NCBI RefSeq assembly: GCF_002217475.1
Contig: NZ_MUHH01000028.1
Coordinates: 83,386-147,385, forward strand
Length of the DNA stretch: 64,000 bases
Direction: 5' to 3'
From: Flavobacterium tructae
GTDB lineage: Bacteria; Bacteroidota; Bacteroidia; Flavobacteriales; Flavobacteriaceae
Position numbers and translations under genes: made by a program. Position 1 is the stretch's first letter. Every line of letters begins with the position of its first letter. Below are positions 1 to 9,712 of the stretch, one piece after another. Below the pieces are notes generated by a model that searched no databases, had not been told where the DNA came from, and saw only the letters and a list, made by a program, of their open reading frames with translations.

Positions 1-1019
1 TCGAAATTAGTTTCTCCTGTTGCAGCTCTCCATTTTAATAAGTTTGCATCATCATTTGCCCAATCAATCATCATGGTTCTGGAGAATTCTCCTGAGATAA
101 TGTCATCCTGATGTTTTTGGAATAACGGTCTCATAATGTCTTTTAATTCTTCAGCAATTTCGTAAGCCTCAATTTTTGCTGGGTTGGAAAGACGATCCAT
201 CATATTGGTGATACCTCCATGTTTTAAGGCTTCTGTAATTGTCTCCCATCCGTACTGAATCAATTTTGAAGCATATGCTTTGTCGATTCCTTTTTCCACC
301 ATTTTATCGAAACATAAAATAGAACCGGTTTGCAATAACCCGCAAAGAATGGTTTGTTCTCCCATTAAATCTGATTTTACTTCGGCTACGAATGATGATT
401 TCAGAACTCCTGCTTTATGTCCTCCGGTAGCTACAGCGTAAGCTTTAGCCTGGTCTAAACCAAAACCGTTTGGATCATTCTCCGGGTGAACAGCGATAAG
501 TGTCGGAACACCAAATCCTCTTTTGTATTCTTCGCGAACCTCAGAACCAGGGCATTTTGGTGCGCACATAATTACGGTGATGTCTTTACGGATTTGCATT
601 CCTTCTTCCACAATATTAAATCCGTGAGAATAAGATAATGTTGCTCCGTTTTTCATTAAAGGCATTATGGCGGTAACTACAGCAGTATGTTGTTTATCAG
701 GAGTTAAGTTACAAACTAAGTCGGCAGTTGGAATTAATTCTTCATAAGTACCTACTTTAAATCCGTTTTCAGTGGCATTTTTATAAGATGCTCTTTTCTC
801 TGCAATTGCATCTGCACGCAACGCGTATGAAATGTCTAAACCGGAATCTCTCATGTTTAAACCCTGATTCAGACCTTGTGCTCCACAGCCTACAATGACA
901 ACCTTTTTTCCTGCCAGAGCCGAAATTCCGTCTGCAAATTCTGATTGCTCCATAAATTCGCAAACTCCTAATTGTTCTAATTGTAATCTAAGTGGTAATG
1001 TGTTGAAATAATTTGCCAT
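1..1019 (-). CDS. ilvC: Ketol-acid reductoisomerase, class II (3' end outside window)
   Basis: The translation starts [18 protein letters not shown] and continues with a Rossmann motif, [21 protein letters not shown], at about residues 39-59. This closely matches the E. coli-type class II (long, about 490 residue) enzyme. It performs the NADPH-dependent isomeroreduction of acetolactate or acetohydroxybutyrate, the second common step of Ile/Val synthesis. About 339 residues are present and the C-terminal knotted domain runs off the left edge. The ATG at 1017-1019 is preceded by an A-rich stretch. It is the last visible gene of the ilvD-B-N-C order, 60 bp after ilvN, so it is probably co-transcribed and under the ilv attenuator. 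Confidence 0.96.
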   Translation of the reverse strand, partial: MANYFNTLPLRLQLEQLGVCEFMEQSEFADGISALAGKKVVIVGCGAQGLNQGLNMRDSGLDISYALRADAIAEKRASYKNATENGFKVGTYEELIPTADLVCNLTPDKQHTAVVTAIMPLMKNGATLSYSHGFNIVEEGMQIRKDITVIMCAPKCPGSEVREEYKRGFGVPTLIAVHPENDPNGFGLDQAKAYAVATGGHKAGVLKSSFVAEVKSDLMGEQTILCGLLQTGSILCFDKMVEKGIDKAYASKLIQYGWETITEALKHGGITNMMDRLSNPAKIEAYEIAEELKDIMRPLFQKHQDDIISGEFSRTMMIDWANDDANLLKWRAATGETNF

Positions 1020-1079
1020 TTTTTTTTAAAATATTTAATGAATGTTGTATTTAATAATTGGTTAATAGATGAAATAATC

Positions 1080-1601
1080 CTATTGAAATGCTTCTAACAT
1101 TGTTGAAATTTCCATTTTTTCTTTTGAAACAGATATCCTTCCTGAGCGAACAAACTGCATAATGCCATAAGGTTTGAATTTGGCATACAAATCTTCGATT
1201 TCAGAACGTCTCCCCGATTTAGAAATCACGAAGAAATCGCGGGAAACTGTAACAATTGTCGACTGACTATCCTTGATGATGTTCTGAATTTGTTTTTCAT
1301 CAAACAACAGGCTTGAAGCAATTTTAAATAAAGCGTTTTCCAGATAAATGGTTTCTTCATCTGTGTGATAAAATGCTTTTATAACTTCAATTTGTTTTTC
1401 GATTTGCCCAACAATATTTTTGACCCATTTCTCTGTTGTTTCCACCACAATAATGAATCTGGAAACACTTTCTATTTCTGATTCAGAAACGTTTAGGCTT
1501 AATATATTAATGTGACGCTTTAAGAATATTCCTGATATCCTGTTTAACAATCCCACATTATTTTCTGAGTATACCGATATGGTAAATGTTCTGTTTTCCA
1601 T
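1080..1601 (-). CDS. ilvN: Acetolactate synthase small (regulatory) subunit
   Basis: This 173-residue protein has an N-terminal ACT domain (about residues 4-78: FTISVYSENNVGLLNRISGIF, the usual start of IlvN/IlvH). A C-terminal IlvN-type domain follows (about 85-160). The family binds valine and confers feedback inhibition and full activity on the catalytic subunit encoded next door. It lies between ilvB (86 bp upstream) and ilvC, in the same direction. The ATG at 1599-1601 agrees with the family N-terminus. Length is normal for the family (about 160-180). Confidence 0.93.
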   Translation of the reverse strand: MENRTFTISVYSENNVGLLNRISGIFLKRHINILSLNVSESEIESVSRFIIVVETTEKWVKNIVGQIEKQIEVIKAFYHTDEETIYLENALFKIASSLLFDEKQIQNIIKDSQSTIVTVSRDFFVISKSGRRSEIEDLYAKFKPYGIMQFVRSGRISVSKEKMEISTMLEAFQ

Positions 1602-1619
1602 TTGTTTTTAGTTTTTTTT

Positions 1620-1680
1620 GTTTCAAGTTTCAGGTTTCACGTTTTACAACTTGAAACTCAAAAAACTCGAAACATGAAAC
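1620..1680. repeat. Intergenic palindrome, GTTTCA-word family (copy 1)
   Basis: The ilvB-ilvN junction holds a left arm (1620-1645) made of repeated GTTTCAAG/GTTTCAGG words. A right arm (1648-1680) contains the reverse-complement words CTTGAAAC and CATGAAAC. The arms pair imperfectly, with many G-U type differences. The same words recur at 12261-12324 and 29374-29437. Confidence 0.75.
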
Positions 1681-1687
1681 TTTAATT

Positions 1688-3376
1688 TTAGCTTAATCTA
1701 ATTTCAGAAACACATGCTCCCGTTGGAATCATTGGGAATACGTTGTTTTCTTTTTCTACCATAACTTCTAAGAAATAAGAATCTTTTGAAGCCAGCATTT
1801 CGGCAACGGCTGCATCTAAGTCTTCTCTCTGTGTTACTTTTTTAGATTTAATGTAATATCCTTCAGCTATCGCTACAAAATTTGGATTGATCATTTTGGT
1901 AGAAGCATATCTGTTATCAAAAAATAGCTCCTGCCATTGACGTACCATTCCCAAAAATTCATTGTTTAGAATAACAATCTTTACAGGCACCTTAGTCTGA
2001 AAAATGGTTCCCAATTCTTGTATGTTCATTTGAAAACCGCCATCACCAATTATAGCTACTACTTCACGATCCGGTTTTCCCATTTTGGCTCCGATGGCTG
2101 CGGGTAGAGCAAATCCCATCGTACCTAATCCTCCTGAGGTAATGTTACTTTTGGTAGAATTGAATTTTGCATAACGGCAGGCAAACATTTGATGCTGCCC
2201 AACATCTGAGACGATAATAGCATCACCTTTTGAGTGTTTGTTTATCATTTCTATGGTTTCACCCATTGAAATTCCTTTATTATTGGTTGGATTTAATTCT
2301 TCTTTTATAACAGAATCGTACTCGATTCTCTTTAGCTCTTTAAATTCGTTATGCCATAAATCATGTGATTTTGCTTCGATTAATGGTAATAAAGCGGTTA
2401 AGGCTTCTTTTACATCTCCAAGAACAGCTATTTCTGTTTTTACATTTTTATCGATTTCGGCAGGATCAATTTCGAAGTGAATTACTTTTGCCTGTTTGGC
2501 ATAAGTATTCAGGTTTCCGGTAACACGGTCGTCAAAACGCATTCCGAAAGCAATTAAAACATCACATTCGTTGGTTAGTAAGTTTGGGCCATAGTTCCCA
2601 TGCATTCCCAGCATTCCCACGTTTAAGGGATGGTCTGTTGGCAAGGCTGAAAGTCCTAAAATGGTCCAGGCAGCTGGGATTCCTGATTTTTCAAGTAAAG
2701 CTTTAAATTCGGCTTCCGCTTTTCCCAGAATAATACCCTGTCCAAAAACAATAAAAGGTTTTTTAGCGCTATTGATTAAAGCAGCAGCTTCGGCCACTTT
2801 ATCTAATTTTAGTTTCGGAACCGGAGTATAGCTTCTGATTCCGGTACATTTTTCATAACTAAAATCGAATTGGTCAAACTGAGCATTTTTTGTAATGTCA
2901 ATCAATACGGGTCCCGGACGTCCGGAACGCGCGATGTAAAATGCTTTTGCAATAATTTCAGGGATTTCCGAAGCTTCGGTTACCTGATAATTCCATTTGG
3001 TTACCGGAGTCGAAATTCCGATGATATCCGTTTCCTGAAAAGCATCAGATCCTAACAAGTGCTTCCCTACCTGGCCTGTGATACAAACCATTGGGGTTGA
3101 GTCGATTTGGGCATCTGCAATTCCGGTAATTAAATTGGTTGCTCCCGGTCCTGAAGTTGCAATGGCTACCCCTACTTTTCCTGTAGCGCGGGCATATCCT
3201 TGTGCAGCATGTGTAGCACCTTGCTCGTGACGTACCAACACGTGATGTAACTGATCCTGAAATTTATATAATTCATCGTAAACCGGCATGATCGCTCCTC
3301 CCGGATAACCATAAAGTAAGTCTACTCCTTCTGCTAACAAACATCTTATAACGGCTTCTGCCCCTGATATTTTCAT
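1688..3376 (-). CDS. ilvB: Acetolactate synthase large (catalytic) subunit
   Basis: This is a thiamine-diphosphate enzyme that condenses pyruvate with pyruvate or 2-ketobutyrate, the first common step of Ile/Val synthesis. The N-terminal PYR domain shows YGYPGGAIMPVYDEL and the catalytic Glu in VRHEQGATHAAQGYARA. A central FAD-binding domain follows. The C-terminal PP domain has the TPP motif GDGGFQMNIQELG...VILNN. The start is taken as the ATG at 3374-3376 (MKISGAEAV, 562 residues). A longer frame back to 3400 would begin with TTG and add eight residues not expected for the family. Its partner ilvN is directly downstream. Confidence 0.95.
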   Translation of the reverse strand: MKISGAEAVIRCLLAEGVDLLYGYPGGAIMPVYDELYKFQDQLHHVLVRHEQGATHAAQGYARATGKVGVAIATSGPGATNLITGIADAQIDSTPMVCITGQVGKHLLGSDAFQETDIIGISTPVTKWNYQVTEASEIPEIIAKAFYIARSGRPGPVLIDITKNAQFDQFDFSYEKCTGIRSYTPVPKLKLDKVAEAAALINSAKKPFIVFGQGIILGKAEAEFKALLEKSGIPAAWTILGLSALPTDHPLNVGMLGMHGNYGPNLLTNECDVLIAFGMRFDDRVTGNLNTYAKQAKVIHFEIDPAEIDKNVKTEIAVLGDVKEALTALLPLIEAKSHDLWHNEFKELKRIEYDSVIKEELNPTNNKGISMGETIEMINKHSKGDAIIVSDVGQHQMFACRYAKFNSTKSNITSGGLGTMGFALPAAIGAKMGKPDREVVAIIGDGGFQMNIQELGTIFQTKVPVKIVILNNEFLGMVRQWQELFFDNRYASTKMINPNFVAIAEGYYIKSKKVTQREDLDAAVAEMLASKDSYFLEVMVEKENNVFPMIPTGACVSEIRLS

Positions 3377-3390
3377 AGTATATTGTTTTT

Positions 3391-3530
3391 TCAATGTCAA
3401 AAATCAATTTCAAAATTCGATGGCAATGTTAAAATCAATTTCAAACTGATTCTTTGTATTTCTACTTTTTATTGCAATTGAACTTTGCTATTTTATTGAT
3501 ATTGTCATTGTTTTTTGAAATTGTTATTGT
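3391..3530. repeat. Intergenic palindromic region between ilvD and ilvB
   Basis: The 158-bp spacer is AT-rich. Its left half repeats words such as TCAATTTCAAA and GGCAATG. Its right half (about 3494-3530) repeats the complementary words CATTG, TTTGAAATTG and TTATTG, giving an imperfect palindrome. I see no terminator-like T tract and no promoter box, so the operon probably reads through. Confidence 0.5.
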
Positions 3531-3534
3531 AAAA

Positions 3535-5208
3535 TTATTTATCGGTAACGCAACCTGTTGAAGCGCTTGAGACTGATCTGGCGTATTTCAGTAAAACTCC
3601 TCTGTTTACTTTTAAAGGAGGCTGAATCCAACTCTCTTTACGAGCGGCGAATTCTTCGTCAGATATTTTCAGGTTGATTGTATTTTTAACAGCATCAATA
3701 GCGATTAAATCACCATCTTTTACCAGTGCAATACCACCACCATCATAAGCCTCTGGTGTAATGTGTCCTACCACAAAGCCATGTGAACCTCCGGAAAACC
3801 TGCCGTCTGTAATAAGAGCACAACTGCTTCCTAATCCTGCTCCAATAATGGCTGATGTAGGTTTTAGCATCTCAGGCATTCCCGGACCACCTTTTGGTCC
3901 ACAATACCTGATGACGACTACATTACCGGGTTTAATTTTTCCGGCTTCAAGGCCTGGAATCACTTCAAACTCACCTTCAAAAACAACCGCAGGACCTTCA
4001 AAATACTCTCCTTCTTTTCCGCTGATTTTGGCAACAGCTCCTTCAGAAGCAAGATTTCCATATAAAACCTGAATGTTTCCGGTTGGTTTTAAAGCTTTTT
4101 GTATTTCATGAATTACTTGTTGTCCATCTTGTAAATCCGGAGTTGAAGCTAAGTTTTCGGCCACTGTTTTTCCGGTTACAGTTAAACAATCTCCATGAAT
4201 TAGTCCTACTTTCAATAAGTATTTCATTACTGACGGAATACCTCCTGCTTCATGAATGTCTTCCATCATGTATTTACCGCTTGGTTTCATATCTGCAAGT
4301 ACAGGAGTTCTGTCATTTATCGCTTGAAAATCATCAAGTGTAATTTCAATACCAACGGAATGTGCCATAGCGATCAAATGCATTACGGCATTGGTTGAAC
4401 CTCCTAAAACGGCTACAATTGTAATGGCATTTTCAAAAGCTTTACGAGTCATAATGTCTCTAGGCTTAATATCTTTTTCCAATAATGTTCTAATGGCTTT
4501 ACCAGCAGCAAGACATTCGTCTCTTTTCTCCTGACTTAAAGCGGGATTTGACGAACTGTATGGCAAACTCATTCCCAGGGCTTCAATTGCCGAAGACATG
4601 GTATTAGCCGTATACATTCCGCCACAGGCACCTGCTCCGGGACAAGCATTTTGAATAACTCCTTTAAAATCCTCCGGAGTAATTTCATTTTTCACTTTTT
4701 TTCCTAGGGCCTCAAAAGCTGAAACAATATTCAATGTTTCCCCTTTCCACTTTCCGGAATGGATAGATCCTCCGTATACCATCAAAGACGGACGGTTCAA
4801 ACGTCCCATGGCGATCAGAGCACCAGGCATATTTTTATCGCAACCAGGAATTGCAATGATGCTGTCGTACCACTGCGCCCCCGCAACTGTTTCGATAGAA
4901 TCGGCAATGACATCTCTGGAAACTAAGGAATAACGCATTCCTTCTGTACCGTTCGAAATTCCATCACTTACACCAATGGTATTAAAAATAAGTCCGACCA
5001 GATTTGCATCCCAAACACCTTTTTTAACGTCTTTTGCTAAATCATTCAGGTGCATGTTGCAGGTGTTACCATCGTACCCCATGCTCACAATACCTACCTG
5101 TGCTTTTTTCAAATCTTCTTCAGTTAAACCAATACCGTACAACATGGCTTGCGCTGCTGGTTGTGTTTGATCTTGAGTGATGGTTTTGCTGTACTTATTT
5201 AATTCCAT
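3535..5208 (-). CDS. ilvD: Dihydroxy-acid dehydratase
   Basis: This iron-sulfur enzyme dehydrates dihydroxyvalerate and dihydroxymethylvalerate to the 2-keto acids, the third common step of Ile/Val synthesis. At 557 residues it has normal length. Cluster-ligand cysteines are visible in [16 protein letters not shown] and [16 protein letters not shown]. The C-terminal half has the [14 protein letters not shown] and [20 protein letters not shown] signatures. The ATG at 5206-5208 opens the structural operon. It is the first gene after the Ile/Val leader peptide and terminator at 5243-5368, so its expression is probably set by attenuation. Confidence 0.96.
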   Translation of the reverse strand: MELNKYSKTITQDQTQPAAQAMLYGIGLTEEDLKKAQVGIVSMGYDGNTCNMHLNDLAKDVKKGVWDANLVGLIFNTIGVSDGISNGTEGMRYSLVSRDVIADSIETVAGAQWYDSIIAIPGCDKNMPGALIAMGRLNRPSLMVYGGSIHSGKWKGETLNIVSAFEALGKKVKNEITPEDFKGVIQNACPGAGACGGMYTANTMSSAIEALGMSLPYSSSNPALSQEKRDECLAAGKAIRTLLEKDIKPRDIMTRKAFENAITIVAVLGGSTNAVMHLIAMAHSVGIEITLDDFQAINDRTPVLADMKPSGKYMMEDIHEAGGIPSVMKYLLKVGLIHGDCLTVTGKTVAENLASTPDLQDGQQVIHEIQKALKPTGNIQVLYGNLASEGAVAKISGKEGEYFEGPAVVFEGEFEVIPGLEAGKIKPGNVVVIRYCGPKGGPGMPEMLKPTSAIIGAGLGSSCALITDGRFSGGSHGFVVGHITPEAYDGGGIALVKDGDLIAIDAVKNTINLKISDEEFAARKESWIQPPLKVNRGVLLKYARSVSSASTGCVTDK

Positions 5209-5242
5209 TATTGTGTTATTTTTTTAATTTTAATTCAAAAAA

Positions 5243-5267
5243 AAACCTTCCAGTATTTGGAAGGTTT
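5243..5267 (-). terminator. Attenuator terminator of the ilv operon
   Basis: The arms AAACCTTCC (5243-5251) and GGAAGGTTT (5259-5267) enclose a 7-nt loop. Read on the minus strand, the hairpin runs into about nine T residues. It sits between the leader peptide stop and the ilvD start, where an intrinsic terminator only makes sense as a conditional (attenuation) site. Confidence 0.85.
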
Positions 5268-5290
5268 ATAATATAGTTTTTCAATTATAT

Positions 5291-5368
5291 TTATACCATT
5301 CCCCGTGCATATGTGATAATCACATTTACAATAATGACAGAAATAGTAATAATAATTGAGATTTGCAT
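5291..5368 (-). CDS. Ile/Val-rich ilv operon leader peptide
   Basis: This 25-codon reading frame (ATG at 5366-5368, TAA at 5291-5293) starts MQISIIITISVIIVNVII. It contains nine Ile and four Val codons and no Leu. It begins about 15-20 nt after a TAnnTTTG promoter box and ends 24 bp before the terminator hairpin. This is the classic layout of a transcription attenuator, in which ribosome stalling at Ile/Val codons would prevent the terminator from forming. The peptide itself probably has no other role. The regulatory reading is inferred from layout and codon content. Confidence 0.85.
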   Translation of the reverse strand: MQISIIITISVIIVNVIITYARGMV

Positions 5369-5388
5369 CTTTCTTTTTTTTAGTGAGA

Positions 5389-5396
5389 CAAAAGTA
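5389..5396 (-). promoter_or_regulatory. Probable ilv promoter (-7 box TACTTTTG)
   Basis: TACTTTTG fits the Bacteroidota -7 consensus TAnnTTTG and lies 21 nt before the leader peptide ATG. A clear -33 TTTG box was not found, only a T-rich stretch upstream. Confidence 0.6.
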
Positions 5397-5477
5397 TGAA
5401 AACTTAAAGGACTAAAAAAATAAAATCTCAACATTTTACATACTTCTTGTTATTTATTCAATTTTTAACAAAAAATA

Positions 5478-6596
5478 TTAAACAATTGTTGATTGTCCAA
5501 TGTGAACGTTGTCATTATTAAAATAGAGTAAGTCGTCTTTACTGAAGATAAAATTGGATACAAAGTCCCCTACTTCGTTTGTACCGAACTTTGAATCCGG
5601 TTTTAAATCAACGGTTACGACTTTAAATTCGATTGCTTTTTCGACTGCTTTATAGATCATGGCAGCTTCTTTAAATAGACCAAAATGTTCTAATAACATC
5701 GCCGCTGATAAAATGGAAGCAATCGGATTGGCGATGTTTTTTCCTTTCGCCTGAGGATAGGAACCGTGGATTGGCTCAAACAAAGCATTCTTTTCTCCTA
5801 AAGATGCTGAGGCTAATAAACCAATGGATCCTGTTATCACACTTGCTTCATCTGATAGAATATCTCCGAATAAATTTTCGGTCAAAATCACATCAAATTG
5901 TTTTGGACTTAAAATCAATTGCATGGCTGCGTTATCTACGAACAAAAAGTCTAAAGCAACATCAGGATAACTTTGGCCTACTTTCTGAACGACTTTTCTC
6001 CATAAACGGGAAGTTTCCAAAACGTTGGCTTTGTCTACCATCGTAAGTTTTTTGCGTCGGTTTTGTGCTGATTTAAAAGCCAAATGTGCAATTCTGGTGA
6101 TTTCTTCTTCTGAATATTCGCACAAATCTGAAGCGTGTGTACCTTCCTCATTTAAGGTTTTAGCTCCAAAGTATGCACCTCCGGTTAATTCTCTGAAAAT
6201 AGTAAAATCAGCACCATCGATAATTTCTCTTTTTAACGGAGAAGCATCAATGAGTGATTTATAAGGTTTTATCGGACGAATGTTAGCGAACAATCCCAAC
6301 TCCTTACGCAGTTTCAATAATCCTTGCTCCGGACGCACTTTCGCTGATGGATTATTATCGTATTTAGGATCTCCAATGGCTCCAAACAATACAGCATCTG
6401 TATTTAAACAAAGGTTTAATGTCTGCTCCGGCAAAGGATTTCCTGTTTTATCAATGGCAATAGCTCCCATGAGCGCCTCTTCAAAAACAAATTCATGATT
6501 GTACACCTCACCAATAGCATGTAAAGCTTTCTTGGCTTGTAAAATTACCTCTGGTCCAATCCCGTCTCCTGGTAAAACTGCTATTTTCAAATTCAT
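5478..6596 (-). CDS. leuB: 3-isopropylmalate dehydrogenase
   Basis: This 372-residue beta-decarboxylating dehydrogenase oxidises 3-isopropylmalate in leucine synthesis, using NAD+. The family start (IAVLPGDGIGPEVI), the substrate-binding arginine regions (RPEQGLLKLRKELGLFANIRPI) and DNAAMQLILSPKQFDVILTENLFGDILSDEAS are all visible. GSIGLLASASLG and the NAD-site motif EPIHGSYPQAKGKNIANPIA follow. It lies 89 bp downstream of leuA in the same direction and is very likely its operon partner. The leuC and leuD genes are not in this window. The tail after the family core (about residues 350-372) is unusual in sequence. Confidence 0.95.
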   Translation of the reverse strand: MNLKIAVLPGDGIGPEVILQAKKALHAIGEVYNHEFVFEEALMGAIAIDKTGNPLPEQTLNLCLNTDAVLFGAIGDPKYDNNPSAKVRPEQGLLKLRKELGLFANIRPIKPYKSLIDASPLKREIIDGADFTIFRELTGGAYFGAKTLNEEGTHASDLCEYSEEEITRIAHLAFKSAQNRRKKLTMVDKANVLETSRLWRKVVQKVGQSYPDVALDFLFVDNAAMQLILSPKQFDVILTENLFGDILSDEASVITGSIGLLASASLGEKNALFEPIHGSYPQAKGKNIANPIASILSAAMLLEHFGLFKEAAMIYKAVEKAIEFKVVTVDLKPDSKFGTNEVGDFVSNFIFSKDDLLYFNNDNVHIGQSTIV

Positions 6597-6628
6597 AACG
6601 TCTCGTTCTTTATGTATTTAAACCCTTT

Positions 6629-6679
6629 TTTCTTATTCTATTCTCTTTATTCTATTCTTTATTCTAAGATCTTTACTCT
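6629..6679. repeat. Iterated CTATTCT-word tract between leuA and leuB
   Basis: The spacer repeats the words TTCTATTCT, CTTTATTCTATT and CTTTACTCTATT in one orientation. Similar words occur at 13046-13090 and 17844-17988 in the his operon. No second inverted arm is obvious here, so it may be half of such an element. Confidence 0.45.
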
Positions 6680-6685
6680 ATTGAA

Positions 6686-7867
6686 CTAGTTTCTGATTAA
6701 TTCTCCCTGAATTTTTGCAGCTTCGATGATTTGGTGAATATCAGCATCAATTACTTCTTTTTTAATATCGGCGAATTTCAAAAATTCGATGTATACGATA
6801 TCCAGTTGCACTTTAGTAAGCTCGTAACCTACTTTTTTAGCGCGGTACGCCAATGCAGCTCTTCCGCTTCTTGCTGTCAATATAATAGAGGACTCATTTA
6901 CACCTACATCCAGCGGATCCATGATTTCATAAGTGGCTCTGTTTTTAATCACTCCATCCTGATGAATTCCGGAACTGTGTGCAAAAGCATTAGCTCCTAC
7001 GATGGCTTTGTTTGGCTGCACAATCATTCCCATACTTTCAGAAACTAAACGACTCATTTCGTTTAATTCTCTTGTATTGATATTGGTGTCCAGATTTAGG
7101 TAAGGATGTTGTTTGAAGATCATTACAACTTCTTCTAAAGCTGTATTTCCGGCTCTCTCCCCTATACCATTTATAGTACATTCAATTTGTCTTGCTCCGT
7201 TGATAGCTCCTGCAATGGAGTTTGCGGTAGCCATTCCTAAATCGTTGTGACAATGACAGGAAAGGGTTACGTTTTCAATACCTTTTACATTTTCTTTTAG
7301 GTATTTAATTTTTGCTCCATATTCTTCTGGCAAACAATAGCCTGTTGTATCCGGAATATTCAATACTGTTGCTCCTGATTTTATTACTTCTTCGCAAACT
7401 TTTGCAAGGAAGGCATTATCGGTTCTTCCGGCATCTTCGGCATAGAATTCTACATCTTCTACGTAGGATTTGGCATGTGCTACAGCAAATTTTGCTCTTG
7501 CAATGATGTCTTCCGGAGTTGTGTTTAGTTTATGGAGTATGTGAGATTGAGAGGTTCCGATTCCGGTATGGATTCTAGGTTTCTTAGCGTGCTTTAAGGC
7601 AGCTGCAGCAACATCAATGTCGTTTTTTACGGCTCTTGTCAGACCGCAGACAGTTGCATTTTCTACAATTTTACAAATCTCAGAAACCGATAAAAAATCG
7701 CCTGGACTTGACACTGGAAAACCTGCTTCGATAATGTCAACTCCCATTTTATCAAGTCGTTCTGCGATAACTAGTTTTTGTTTCGTATCTAACTTACATC
7801 CCGGGACCTGCTCTCCATCGCGCAAAGTGGTGTCAAAAATTTGAACTTTCTCTCTATTCATATTCAT
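6686..7867 (-). CDS. leuA: 2-isopropylmalate synthase, short form
   Basis: This DRE-TIM metallolyase condenses acetyl-CoA with 2-ketoisovalerate, the committed leucine step. [16 protein letters not shown] (residues 11-26) holds the catalytic Arg/Asp. [45 protein letters not shown] holds the metal-binding Hx[15 protein letters not shown] follows at about 295. At 393 residues the protein ends after the communication subdomains. It lacks the roughly 110-residue C-terminal leucine-binding regulatory domain of about 510-residue enzymes. The ATG at 7865-7867 or the next ATG at 7859-7861 could start it. A homocitrate or citramalate synthase is possible but less likely beside leuB. Confidence 0.88.
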   Translation of the reverse strand: MNMNREKVQIFDTTLRDGEQVPGCKLDTKQKLVIAERLDKMGVDIIEAGFPVSSPGDFLSVSEICKIVENATVCGLTRAVKNDIDVAAAALKHAKKPRIHTGIGTSQSHILHKLNTTPEDIIARAKFAVAHAKSYVEDVEFYAEDAGRTDNAFLAKVCEEVIKSGATVLNIPDTTGYCLPEEYGAKIKYLKENVKGIENVTLSCHCHNDLGMATANSIAGAINGARQIECTINGIGERAGNTALEEVVMIFKQHPYLNLDTNINTRELNEMSRLVSESMGMIVQPNKAIVGANAFAHSSGIHQDGVIKNRATYEIMDPLDVGVNESSIILTARSGRAALAYRAKKVGYELTKVQLDIVYIEFLKFADIKKEVIDADIHQIIEAAKIQGELIRN

Positions 7868-7896
7868 TTATTTAATGTAATTTCACATCTTGATAA

Positions 7897-7904
7897 CAAA
7901 TATA
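7897..7904 (-). promoter_or_regulatory. Probable leuA promoter (-7 box TATATTTG)
   Basis: TATATTTG matches TAnnTTTG and lies 30 nt upstream of the leuA ATG. There is no room for a leader peptide, so leuAB seems to lack the attenuator arrangement found before ilvD. Confidence 0.6.
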
Positions 7905-8016
7905 TATTGTACTTTGCCGGCACGAAATTCATTTTAATGAAATTATACTGTTCATAAAACATTTTAAAGCAGGTTAATTAACTAAAAATCAATAAGTTAT
8001 ATTATTATATTTTACA

Positions 8017-9561
8017 ATGGCTAACCATCAAAAAGATTTCTTATTTGTATTAATAAAATCACTTTCTAAATCCGAAAAAAGGCAGTTTAAGATTTTTGCA
8101 AGTCGTTTAGAGACGAGTTCGAATACCAAATTCATCGAATTATTTAACATTCTGGATAAGTCTGAAACGTATGATGAAAAGCTGATTCTCAAGAGTGGTA
8201 TTATTAAAAAGGTTCAGCTATCTAATTTAAAATCATACTTATACAAACAGATTTTAGTGAGTATACGCTTGAATATTCCGAGTCAGAATATTCGTTATCA
8301 GTTGCGGGAACAAATTGATTTTGCCGTTATTTTATACAATAAAGGTTTGTACAAACAGAGTTTGAAGATTCTGGACAAAACAAAACAACTGGCGCTTGAG
8401 AATGACGAGAAATATATGGCGTATGAAATTGTAGAATTCGAAAAACTAATCGAATCGCAATACATTACCCGAAGTATTCAGGGACGTGCCGACGAATTAG
8501 TGATTCAGGCCAAAGAACTGAATTATCGCAATACCATTTCAAGTAAATTATCGAATTTATCGTTGCAGTTGTACGGAATCATGCTAAAAACCGGCTATGT
8601 AAAAAGCGACGAAGAGTACAAATACATTGACGATTACTTCAATAAGCATATTTCAAAATTAGACGAAAGTAAGTTTGGTTTTAGGGAAAAGTATTGGTTT
8701 TACAATGCTAATCTTTGGCGTAGTTTTCTGGTTCAGGACTTCTTAGCGAGTTATAAATATGCCTACAAATGGGTGAGATTGTTTTATGATAATCCTAATA
8801 TGATTTACCTGAACCCGGTTTTTTTCTTAAAGGGGAATCATTATTTTCTGGAGTCGTTGTATATGTTGAAATACAAGTCGAATTTCAAAAAATACCTGAC
8901 GCTTTTAGAAGAAACCATTGCCGATCCAAGGTTTCCGGTAAATGATAATATTGCATCGCTTTCTTTTCTGTACGTTTATAATAATAAGTTGAACCTTCAC
9001 ATACTGGAAGGAACTTTTGCTGAAAGTGAATATCTTATTCCGGAGATTCTGCAGAAAATAAAACTTCACAGCGAACATCTTGATGAGCATCACGAGATGT
9101 TGTTTTACTATAAAATTGCCTCTATTTATTTTGGTACTGAAAAGTACAATGAATCGATTAATTATTTGGATAAGATCATCAACAATAAAAATCTGTCGAT
9201 GCGTGAAGATTTAATGTGCTTTGCAAGACTTTTGTCTTTGATTGCACATTACGAATTGGGTAAGGATTATTATTTGGAAAATCATTTGAAGAACACGTAT
9301 AAGTTCCTCTTAAAAATGAATGATTTACATGAGGTTCAGAAAGAGATTATCAAGTTTATGAAAAACCTGAATAACTTCTACCCTGCCGATATTAAAAAGG
9401 AGTTTATCAAAATGAGAGCTCGCTTTATCGAACTGGAGAAGAATACTTATGAGAAAAGAGCCTTTTTATACCTTGATATTATTTCATGGCTGGAAAGTAA
9501 AATCGACAACAAAAAGATCGCCGATATTATTAAAGAAAAGGCGAAGTTGAATAGTCGATAA
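8017..9561 (+). CDS. Conserved helical protein of unknown function
   Basis: This 514-residue protein is rich in Lys, Leu, Tyr and Asn. It has no signal peptide and no membrane segment, so it is probably cytoplasmic. The sequence reads as successive amphipathic helices, for example around residues 100-140 (AVILYNKGLYKQSLKILDKTKQLAL) and 360-390 (ASIYFGTEKYNESINYLDKIIN), which resemble TPR units. I do not recognise a named family. It is transcribed divergently from leuA across a 149-bp spacer. It ends at a bidirectional terminator shared with the M1 peptidase gene. A scaffold role is possible but only inferred from the fold type. Confidence 0.85.
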   Translation: MANHQKDFLFVLIKSLSKSEKRQFKIFASRLETSSNTKFIELFNILDKSETYDEKLILKSGIIKKVQLSNLKSYLYKQILVSIRLNIPSQNIRYQLREQIDFAVILYNKGLYKQSLKILDKTKQLALENDEKYMAYEIVEFEKLIESQYITRSIQGRADELVIQAKELNYRNTISSKLSNLSLQLYGIMLKTGYVKSDEEYKYIDDYFNKHISKLDESKFGFREKYWFYNANLWRSFLVQDFLASYKYAYKWVRLFYDNPNMIYLNPVFFLKGNHYFLESLYMLKYKSNFKKYLTLLEETIADPRFPVNDNIASLSFLYVYNNKLNLHILEGTFAESEYLIPEILQKIKLHSEHLDEHHEMLFYYKIASIYFGTEKYNESINYLDKIINNKNLSMREDLMCFARLLSLIAHYELGKDYYLENHLKNTYKFLLKMNDLHEVQKEIIKFMKNLNNFYPADIKKEFIKMRARFIELEKNTYEKRAFLYLDIISWLESKIDNKKIADIIKEKAKLNSR

Positions 9562-9654
9562 TAATTAGATGATTAGTCAATTTGATAATCATTTTATACT
9601 GACAAACTGGATAGGTTCTTAAAACTTATCCGCTTAATTTTAATTAGACACAAA

Positions 9655-9690
9655 AAATCCCAAATACCTTTAGATTGGAATTTGGGATTT
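9655..9690. terminator. Bidirectional intrinsic terminator
   Basis: The arms AAATCCCAAATACC (9655-9668) and GGAATTTGGGATTT (9677-9690) pair with one mismatch. A run of A precedes them and a run of T follows, so it works on both strands. It separates the convergent gene ends at 9561 and 9713. The same stem sequence recurs at 59585-59620. Confidence 0.85.
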
Positions 9691-9712
9691 TTTATTGAAA
9701 TTTATCAATCTT

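Noticed and set aside
3377..3400. TTG start extending IlvB by eight residues
   Set aside because: The ATG at 3374-3376 matches the usual IlvB start and the extension lies in repeat-rich spacer.
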